This document shows positions 29,942-36,336 of a DNA stretch of 36,336 bases, piece by piece (position 1 is the first letter of the stretch; each line of letters begins with the position of its first letter). The DNA comes from Caulobacteraceae bacterium (GTDB lineage: Bacteria > Pseudomonadota > Alphaproteobacteria > Caulobacterales > Caulobacteraceae). The position numbers and the translations under genes are program-made. The stretch lies in the NCBI GenBank assembly GCA_028290905.1, contig JAQGIW010000004.1, positions 1 to 36,336 on the forward strand, given 5' to 3'. A model generated the notes under the pieces. It did no database searches, had not been told where the DNA came from, and saw nothing but the letters and a program-made list of their open reading frames with translations.

Positions 29942-31402
29942 TCAAGACGCGGGTGTCGATTGGGGGTGCGTCCCGGCGTCGGCCCGCATCGCCGCGGGCT
30001 CGCTCCAGCCGCCGCCGAGCGCGCGGACCAGGTTGACGCTCGCCTGCAGCCGGCGGGTGGCGATCGCCAGTTCCGTGATCTGGGCTTGCAGTTCGATGGT
30101 CTGGGCGGTGACCACATCGAGATAGGTGACCGCGCCCGCCCGATACTGCGTCATCGCCAAGGACTCGGTGTGCTCCGCGGCGACGACCCCGGCCGCCTGC
30201 TCACTCATCTCGTCGGCCAGCTTGTTGCAGAGCGCGAGGTTGTCCTCGACTTGCTGGAACGCCGCCAGCACCGTCGACCGGTAGCTGGCGCCGGCCTCGT
30301 CGAACTGGTCGCGCGCGGCCCGGACCTGCGCCCTGCGCAGGCCTCCGTCGAACAGCGTCATGGCGAGGGCCGGCCCAACGGTCCACCAACCGTTCGCGAG
30401 GTTCAGCAGGTTGTTCCCACCGGCGTTCTCGAACCCGCCGGTCGCGTCGAGGCTGATGCTGGGATAGAACGCCGCCCGCGCCACGCCGATCGTGGCGTTG
30501 GCTCCAGCGACGCGCCGTTCCGCGGCCGCGATGTCCGGCCGCCGCTGCAGGATCAGCGACGGGGCGGCCACCGGAACCTTGGGAGGCTCGGGCAACTGGC
30601 CCACCGGAGGGATCGAGAAGCTCGAAGCCGGGGCGCCCACCAGCGCAGCGATCGCGTGTTCGTAGAGCGCGCGCTGGGCGGCGACATCGACCTCCTGGGC
30701 CCGGGCGGTCCGCAGCTGGGTCTGGGCGCGACCGACGTCGAGACCCGCGACGGCGCCCCCCGAATGGAGTGTCTCCGTCAGCCGCAGCGCAATGGTGTAG
30801 GCCTTCGTCGTGTCGGCCAGCAGCTGGGCCGTGGCGTCGAGACCCCGCAGGCTGAGGTAGGCGTCGGCCAGTTGCGCCTCGAGGCTCAGGCGGATCGAGG
30901 CCGCGTCCGCCGCGCTGGCCTGGGCCTGGTCCCTGCCGGCGGCGACCATGTTCCGCACCCGGCCCCACAGGTCGATCTCGTAGGAGGCGTTGCCGGTCAG
31001 GAGGTTGTTGGCATAGTAGTTCTTGCCGCTCGGTATCCGCAGCGGCCGGTTTGCGGACTGACGATTGGCGGTCGCCGTGCCCGCGATGTCCACCTCCGGA
31101 AATAGGCCGGCGCGCGCCTCGGCGGCATAGGCCTGCGCTTCGTCATAACGCGCCAGCGCCAGGGCGAGGTCTGGATTGGAGCTGTCGATCCGTTGCTCGA
31201 GTCCGTCGAGGGTCTTGTCGCCATACACGGTCCACCAATCGCCGCGCGGCGCGGTGTCCGCGGGGCTCGCCGGCGTCCAGGGACCGACTTCCTTGTAGGC
31301 GGTTGGCAGCGTCAGCGATGGCGGGGCGTAGCGCGGCGCCAGCGAGCATCCCGCGAGCGCCATCGCGGTGGCGGCGCAGGCGCCGAGCTTAGCGCGTCGC
31401 AT
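29942..31402 (-). CDS. RND efflux outer-membrane factor, NodT/TolC-family lipoprotein
   Basis: The 486-residue protein has a lipoprotein signal (LAGC, Cys19) and the two-repeat TolC fold, with long helices such as [24 protein letters not shown] and [19 protein letters not shown]. It forms the outer-membrane channel of the tripartite pump encoded just upstream. GGGAG lies eight bases before the ATG, and its start overlaps the adaptor gene by 14 bases. It is the last gene of the pump operon. It resembles the OprM/NodT subgroup that is usually paired with HAE1-type pumps. Confidence 0.93.
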   Translation of the reverse strand: MRRAKLGACAATAMALAGCSLAPRYAPPSLTLPTAYKEVGPWTPASPADTAPRGDWWTVYGDKTLDGLEQRIDSSNPDLALALARYDEAQAYAAEARAGLFPEVDIAGTATANRQSANRPLRIPSGKNYYANNLLTGNASYEIDLWGRVRNMVAAGRDQAQASAADAASIRLSLEAQLADAYLSLRGLDATAQLLADTTKAYTIALRLTETLHSGGAVAGLDVGRAQTQLRTARAQEVDVAAQRALYEHAIAALVGAPASSFSIPPVGQLPEPPKVPVAAPSLILQRRPDIAAAERRVAGANATIGVARAAFYPSISLDATGGFENAGGNNLLNLANGWWTVGPALAMTLFDGGLRRAQVRAARDQFDEAGASYRSTVLAAFQQVEDNLALCNKLADEMSEQAAGVVAAEHTESLAMTQYRAGAVTYLDVVTAQTIELQAQITELAIATRRLQASVNLVRALGGGWSEPAAMRADAGTHPQSTPAS

Positions 31403-32579
31403 GGCCGCCGCTCCCAGATGCGACGCGCGGGTTTGCGATCCGGACCTGGTCCCCGGCCCGCAGGGAATCGGGCGGATTGTCGATCACCCGATCGGCGGGC
31501 GTCAGGCCCGAGGCGACCTGGACCGTCGGGCCCAGGTCCCGCCCTACGGTGATGGTTTTCATCGCGACGCGGCCGTTGGACCCGATCACAGCTACGGACA
31601 TGCCGGTGTCGCGGAACATCAGCGCGGTGGCTGGCACCTGGATGGCGCCGCTCTGGGGTGGCAGGCTGAAGCGGACCCGGGCGTAGTCGCCGGGCTTGAG
31701 CGCTCGATCCGAGTTGTCGATCTGCAGCTGGACCAGCAACGTTCCGCTCAAGGGTGTGATGGCCTCGGCGCTGGCGGCGAGATTGGCCACGAAGGTTTGA
31801 CCGGGGTGTTCGGGGACGGAGAAGGTGGCCGTCATCCCCGGCTTGATATCGGCGGAATAGCTCTGCGGGACCCGCACGTAGATGCGTAGCCGGCTCTCGT
31901 CGGCGACCGTGAAGAGTGGCGTGGCGGTCGGCGTTCCGGCAGTGATGAGGTCGCCGATGTCGGTCGCCCGTGTGGTGACCACGCCGTCGAAGGGGGCGGT
32001 GACGCGCTTGAACGATTCCAGCGCCTCGAGCCGCGCGACATTGGCGCGTGAGGCCGCCGTCATGGCCGCCTTCGCCGCCAGGTCGCCGTTCTTGGTGTCC
32101 GCGTCCTGCTGCGACACCGCGTCCTGCGCCAGCAGGCCGGCCCAGCGAACGGCGGTGGTCTTCGACAGATGCTCGTTGGCGACGGCGGTGCCCAGATCCG
32201 CCTTGCCCTGGGCGAGCTGCTGGTCGAGGTCGGGCGTGTCGATCTCGGCCAGGACCTGACCGGCCTTCACCGGGGCGCCGATGTCGACGTACCAGCGCTT
32301 GAGATAGCCGCTGACCCGCGCATAGATCGGCGCGGTGTTCAGCGCCTGGACGTCGGCGGGCAATACCAGCCCTTGCTCCCGCGCGGCGCCCTTCAGGTTG
32401 ATCACGCTGACGGTCGGGATCGCCGCGGCGTCGGTCCAGCCTTTCACCTGCTGGTCCGCGCTGACCCGGGACACGACACCGATGACGGCGATGCCGATCG
32501 CAACACATAGGGCCACGACACCGACGGTCTTCAGGCGTCGGGGCAGGGTGTGCCGCAGCGGATCAGGTTCCTCAGGCAT
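31389..32579 (-). CDS. RND efflux periplasmic adaptor (membrane fusion protein)
   Basis: The 396-residue adaptor has one N-terminal membrane helix ([19 protein letters not shown], about 20-38), a split lipoyl domain ([28 protein letters not shown], and [21 protein letters not shown]), a helical hairpin between, and a beta-barrel plus membrane-proximal domain ending in TPADRVI. I use the ATG at 32579, inside the last codons of the pump gene (8-base overlap) with GGAG six bases before; a further 22 codons upstream are open but belong to the pump gene. It links the inner-membrane pump to the NodT channel. Confidence 0.93.
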   Translation of the reverse strand: MPEEPDPLRHTLPRRLKTVGVVALCVAIGIAVIGVVSRVSADQQVKGWTDAAAIPTVSVINLKGAAREQGLVLPADVQALNTAPIYARVSGYLKRWYVDIGAPVKAGQVLAEIDTPDLDQQLAQGKADLGTAVANEHLSKTTAVRWAGLLAQDAVSQQDADTKNGDLAAKAAMTAASRANVARLEALESFKRVTAPFDGVVTTRATDIGDLITAGTPTATPLFTVADESRLRIYVRVPQSYSADIKPGMTATFSVPEHPGQTFVANLAASAEAITPLSGTLLVQLQIDNSDRALKPGDYARVRFSLPPQSGAIQVPATALMFRDTGMSVAVIGSNGRVAMKTITVGRDLGPTVQVASGLTPADRVIDNPPDSLRAGDQVRIANPRVASGSGGHATR

Positions 32580-35500
32580 AGGCCTCTCCCGTCCTCGGCC
32601 CAGGATCGATCGGCGAGCCCGCCGGCTGGCTGGCCGTGCGGCCATGCACGAGGCTGAACACGACGGGGACGAACATCAGGGTGGCGCAGGTCGCGAAGGC
32701 CAGGCCGCCGATCACGGCTCGGCCCAGAGGCGCGTTCTGCTCGCCGCCTTCTCCCAGCCCCAGCGCCATCGGCATCATGCCGATGATCATGGCCAGCGCG
32801 GTCATCAGCACCGGGCGGCAGCGCGTGAAGCCGGCCTCGACGGCCGCCAGGGCTGCATCGCCGGTGGCGACCAGGCGCTCCCGTGCGAAGCTGACCACGA
32901 GAATGGAGTTCGCCGTGGCGACGCCCAAACACATGATGGCGCCAGTCAGGGCCGGAACCGACAGCGTGGTGTGGGTCGCGAACAGCATCCAGACAATGCC
33001 CGCCAACGCCGCGGGCAGCGCGGTGATGATCACGAACGGGTCCAGCCACGACTGGAAGTTCACCACGATCAGCATGTAGATCAGGACGATCGCGCCCAGC
33101 ATGCCGAAGAAGAGGCCCGAGAACGCGGTGTTCATCGTGGCGATCTGGCCGCGCAGGGTGACGATGGATCCCCGTGGAGCATGGCTCGCGGTCTGGGCGA
33201 TCAGGGACTGAACGTCATGCGCGACCCCGCCAAGGTCGCGGTCCTGGGTGGTCGCATAGAGATCGATCACCGGCTGGATATCATAGTGGCTGACCACCGC
33301 GCTGGACTGATCCCGGCTGATTTTGCCCAGCCCCCCCAGCACCTGCGCACGGGCGTTCGCCATGGCGCCGGTCACCGGAATGTTGGCCAGCTCCGGCAGG
33401 GTGTTGACCTGATACTCCGGCGTCTGGGCGACGACCGGGTAGGAGACTCCGTTCTTCGGATTCAGCCAGAAGACTGGCGCGGTCTGCGAGCTGCCCGCCA
33501 GCGAGGTGGTCACGCTGTCGGTCACGTCTTTCTCGGTCAGTCCGTATTGGGCCATGCGCGCACGATCGACGTCGACACGCAGCTCCGGATTGTCGGTCGA
33601 CTGCTGCATACGGGCGTCCGCGATACCGCGGATGGTCCGCATGCGCCGCAGCAGCTCGAGCGCGTAGGCCTGGTTGGCCCGCTTGTCCGGTCCGCTGATC
33701 TGGAGATCGAGCGGGGCCGGCGTGCCGAAGTTCAGGATCTGGCTGATGATGTCCGGTGGCGGGAACGAGAACGTCGCTCCGGGGAAGCTGACCGGCAGCG
33801 TCGTGCGGAGCTTGCGCACATAGTCGGCCGTGGGATGGTGTTTGGGGTTGAGGCTGACGAAGATGTCGCCGTCCTGGTACCCGATCAATCCGGAGTTGTT
33901 GTAGATCACGTTGACCGCGCTGATCGGCATGCCGATGTTGTCGACGATCGAGAGCAATTCTCCGGGGGGAATAGTCTGGCGAATCTGGCGTTCGATGTCG
34001 CCGAACATGGCCGACGAGTCCTCGATCCGCGTTCCCACCGGGGGTCGAACGTGGATGGTCATCTGTCCGGAATCCACCGACGGGAAGAAGTTGGAGCCGA
34101 GGAGCGGCGCGAGTCCGAATGAGGCGACAACAACCCCGATGAAGCCGATCAGGAAAGTCCGTCTGTGCGCGAGGGCCAGGGCCAGGAGGTTGCGGTAGCC
34201 TTCGCGGAACTGTTCGAAGCGATCGGTGAACCCGCGCTGGAAGCGGGCGAGCGGGTTGCGCGGCGCCCGTGGACCCTCTGACCCGCCCGCGGCGTCCGGG
34301 TGACCCGCTTCCCGGTGCGGCTTCAGCAGATACGTGGCCATCGTCGGGACGAGGGTCCGCGAGAGGATGAACGAGGCGATCATGGCGAACACCACCGCCT
34401 CGGCCATCGGAACGAACAGGAACCCGGCGACCCCTTTGAGCGCGAACATCGGCACGAAGACGATGCAGATGGAGAGCGTGCTGACGAAGGCGGGCGTAGC
34501 GATCTGCGCGGCGCCGTCGAGGATGGCGGGCTTGAGGTCCTTGCCTTGTTCCAGGTGCCAGTCGATGTTCTCGATGGTCACCGTCCCGTCGTCCACCAGT
34601 ATCCCGACGGCCAGGGCCAAGCCGCCCAAGGTCATGATGTTCAGCGTCTGACCGGCCATCGACAGGCCTGCCAGCGCACTGAGGATCGCCAGCGGAATCG
34701 AGATCGCGATGATCACGGTGGAACGCCAGCTGCCCAGGAACAACAGGATCATGAGGCTGGTCAGGGCCGCGGCGATGAGGCCCTCCCTGACGACGCCCGC
34801 AATCGCCCCCCTCACAAACAGGGACTGGTCGTTGAGCGGGACGATCCGGAACCCTTTCGGCAGGGACTGCTCCAGCCTGGGCAGGACGTTCTTGACGCCC
34901 TGGACAACGGCGAGGGTCGAGGCGGAGCCGCTCTTCAGGATGGTGGTAAGCACGGCGCGGGCCCCGTCGACATGCACGATGCTCTGCTGGGGCGGCGCGC
35001 CATCGAGCACGTGTCCGACGTCGCGGATGAAGATCGTCGCGCCGTCCACCGTCTCGATCGGCAGGTCGTTCAGCTCGTCTATCGTTTCGGGCGAGTCGTT
35101 GAGCCTGATGGTGTATTGCAGCGAGCCGACCTTGGCTGTGCCGGCCGGAATGATCTGGTCCTGGGCGGCGATCGCCGTCTCGACACTCTGCGCCGACAGC
35201 CCCTTGGCCTGCAGCGCCCTGGGGTCGAGATCGATCTCGACCTCGCGGACCTTGCCGCCGTAAGGATAGGGGATAGCCGCGCCGGCGACCGCGCTGAGCG
35301 CGGGCCGGATGAAGTTCATCGTCCGATCCAGCACCTGCTGTTCCGAAAGGCCGCCGCCGGAGGTCGCCAGCTGCAGGATGGGCACGGTCGAGGCGTTGTA
35401 GTCCACGATGAGCGGCGGCGTGACGCCCGGGGGCATCTGCCTGAGCACGGTCTGGGAAACGGCCGTGACCTGCGCCGTCGCGGTGCGGATGTCGACGCCG

Positions 35501-35796
35501 GGCTGGAAGTAGATCTTGACGATGCCCATCCCCTGCAGCGACTGGCTCTCGATATGTTCGATGTCGTTGACCGTCAGCGGCAGGACCCGCTCGTAGGGGG
35601 TGATGATCCGACCCGCCATGTCGTCGGGCGAGAGCCCGGTGTAACTCCAGGCCACGCCAATCACGGGAACACCGATGTTCGGAAAGATGTCCGTGGCCGT
35701 GGTCAGCGCCGCCAACGGGCCGATGATCAGGATGAAGAGCGCCAGGACGATGAAGGTGTAAGGTCGCTGCAGCGCCACCCGGACCAGCCACATCAT
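32572..35796 (-). CDS. RND efflux pump, inner-membrane HAE1-type transporter
   Basis: The 1074-residue permease has helix 1 at the N-terminus (PYTFIVLALFILIIGPLAAL), two large periplasmic loops and 12 expected helices. The proton-relay aspartates are Asp402-Asp403 in GILVDDGTV, as in AcrB/MexB. A GGS-rich, hydrophilic linker near 500-530 (HPDAAGGSEGPRAPRN) sits in the central cytoplasmic loop. It exports drugs, dyes, aromatics or bile-like compounds; the substrate is not readable from sequence. It leads a three-gene operon with adaptor and channel, all overlapping. No TetR or MarR regulator is adjacent, so control lies elsewhere. Two ATGs begin it (35796 and 35793). Confidence 0.94.
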   Translation of the reverse strand: MMWLVRVALQRPYTFIVLALFILIIGPLAALTTATDIFPNIGVPVIGVAWSYTGLSPDDMAGRIITPYERVLPLTVNDIEHIESQSLQGMGIVKIYFQPGVDIRTATAQVTAVSQTVLRQMPPGVTPPLIVDYNASTVPILQLATSGGGLSEQQVLDRTMNFIRPALSAVAGAAIPYPYGGKVREVEIDLDPRALQAKGLSAQSVETAIAAQDQIIPAGTAKVGSLQYTIRLNDSPETIDELNDLPIETVDGATIFIRDVGHVLDGAPPQQSIVHVDGARAVLTTILKSGSASTLAVVQGVKNVLPRLEQSLPKGFRIVPLNDQSLFVRGAIAGVVREGLIAAALTSLMILLFLGSWRSTVIIAISIPLAILSALAGLSMAGQTLNIMTLGGLALAVGILVDDGTVTIENIDWHLEQGKDLKPAILDGAAQIATPAFVSTLSICIVFVPMFALKGVAGFLFVPMAEAVVFAMIASFILSRTLVPTMATYLLKPHREAGHPDAAGGSEGPRAPRNPLARFQRGFTDRFEQFREGYRNLLALALAHRRTFLIGFIGVVVASFGLAPLLGSNFFPSVDSGQMTIHVRPPVGTRIEDSSAMFGDIERQIRQTIPPGELLSIVDNIGMPISAVNVIYNNSGLIGYQDGDIFVSLNPKHHPTADYVRKLRTTLPVSFPGATFSFPPPDIISQILNFGTPAPLDLQISGPDKRANQAYALELLRRMRTIRGIADARMQQSTDNPELRVDVDRARMAQYGLTEKDVTDSVTTSLAGSSQTAPVFWLNPKNGVSYPVVAQTPEYQVNTLPELANIPVTGAMANARAQVLGGLGKISRDQSSAVVSHYDIQPVIDLYATTQDRDLGGVAHDVQSLIAQTASHAPRGSIVTLRGQIATMNTAFSGLFFGMLGAIVLIYMLIVVNFQSWLDPFVIITALPAALAGIVWMLFATHTTLSVPALTGAIMCLGVATANSILVVSFARERLVATGDAALAAVEAGFTRCRPVLMTALAMIIGMMPMALGLGEGGEQNAPLGRAVIGGLAFATCATLMFVPVVFSLVHGRTASQPAGSPIDPGPRTGEAYA

Positions 35797-35881
35797 GTCA
35801 GTCCAGCTCCCCAGTCTGGCGCCGTCGCTTCATCGACGCGAACAGCCGGAGTCTGGGGGAACGCCGGGCGAAGTCCTTGGG

Positions 35882-36336
35882 CTAGGTCTGAGAGCTCGTG
35901 AGAACCTCTGAGCGATGGTCGACGACCCGCGTTGGCGGCGCCATGAACTCCGGTCCCACGGGGTCGGTGATCGTCGAGCGCAGGATTCGCTCGACCTCGG
36001 CGATCGCGTCCGGACCGAGCCGCCAGCCGGCGACCTCATCGACGGGTTTGAGCTGGTCGGGCTTGCGCGCGCCCCAGAGGGCCGTGCTGATCCCTCGATC
36101 CAGCACCCAGCGGATGGCCAGCTGGATCACCCGCTTGCCGAAGCTTTGCTGGGCGAGCCGATCGAGCTGTCCGACCGCCGAGAGATACTGCGCATAGCGC
36201 GGCGGCCGGAATTTCGGGTCGGTGCGACGCAGGTCGTCGCCCTCGAATCGAGTGTCGGGCCGCATTTTGCCGGAGAGGAGACCGCGGCAGAGGGCGCCAT
36301 AACCAAGGGTCGCGATGCCGTTGCGCCGGCAGTAAG
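35882..36336 (-). CDS. Aldo/keto reductase, C-terminal part (partial)
   Basis: The frame enters from the right edge and ends at a TAG at 35884-35882, giving about 151 residues. It reads YCRRNGIATLGYGALCRGLLSG, the strand before the cofactor loop, then RVIQLAIRWVLDRGISTALWGARKPDQL, typical of the seventh and eighth strands and the NADP-binding segment of aldo/keto reductases, and ends with a helix (AIAEVERIL). The active-site Tyr/Lys/His are in the missing N-terminal part. It precedes the efflux operon by 85 bases in the same direction, but no link in function is shown. Confidence 0.88.
   Translation of the reverse strand, partial: YCRRNGIATLGYGALCRGLLSGKMRPDTRFEGDDLRRTDPKFRPPRYAQYLSAVGQLDRLAQQSFGKRVIQLAIRWVLDRGISTALWGARKPDQLKPVDEVAGWRLGPDAIAEVERILRSTITDPVGPEFMAPPTRVVDHRSEVLTSSQT

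Noticed and set aside
32335-35901. Long plus-strand frames over the RND pump and adaptor genes
   Set aside because: Antisense shadows of the pump; the minus-strand frames show clear RND motifs.

Overview
The window looks like chromosomal DNA of a GC-rich alphaproteobacterium, most likely a Caulobacterales member such as Phenylobacterium or Caulobacter. This is inferred from the GC-rich third codon positions, the many 4-bp ATGA/GTGA gene overlaps, a palindrome of the kind scattered through alphaproteobacterial genomes (11784-11808), and the gene content. The species cannot be fixed from the sequence alone. I see no rRNA, tRNA, CRISPR array, transposase or phage gene.

Layout. 1-274 is the start of an exported protein. 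737-2756 (minus) is a polyhydroxyalkanoate operon: a short PhaE/phasin-like subunit, a class III PhaC and a GNAT acetyltransferase, all coupled by ATGA overlaps, with an alpha/beta hydrolase divergent from it. 3800-8978 holds a DHA2-type efflux pump, a frameshifted SDR, a small unknown protein, a luciferase-like flavin oxidoreductase and a divergent LysR regulator with a T-N11-A box between them. 8979-9880 is almost gene-free, with a stack of hairpins, a dehydrogenase remnant and an AT-rich stretch. 9881-12489 carries a truncated outer-membrane barrel gene, an exported heme catalase and an exported ankyrin protein (a katB-ankB arrangement).

12848-16693 (plus) is a tight four-gene operon: Rieske oxygenase, beta-hydroxyacid dehydrogenase, cytochrome P450 and carboxymuconolactone-decarboxylase-like protein. 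Two small membrane proteins, a DUF2784 protein and a proline-rich ORF follow. 18596-26639 (minus) holds an acyl-CoA dehydrogenase pair that looks like the two subunits of a heterotetramer, a diheme cytochrome c, a diheme peroxidase-like protein, a third acyl-CoA dehydrogenase and a hydroxysteroid-dehydrogenase-like SDR. The pair and the SDR/third dehydrogenase unit are preceded by a nearly identical 32-bp promoter element, so they are probably co-regulated. Together with the oxygenase operon this suggests a catabolic island for a hydrophobic, possibly terpenoid- or steroid-like, substrate. The substrate is not shown by the sequence.

26828-36336 (minus) has a Dps ferritin, a frameshifted cyoD remnant, an unusual lactate/malate-type dehydrogenase, a CrtC/AttH-like lipocalin protein, a complete tripartite RND efflux operon (pump, adaptor, outer-membrane factor) and the C-terminal part of an aldo/keto reductase.

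A recurring theme is decay. At least six broken or truncated coding stretches (near 5413, 9486, 9881, 22099, 25288 and 27486) sit between intact genes, suggesting repeated deletion and recombination.
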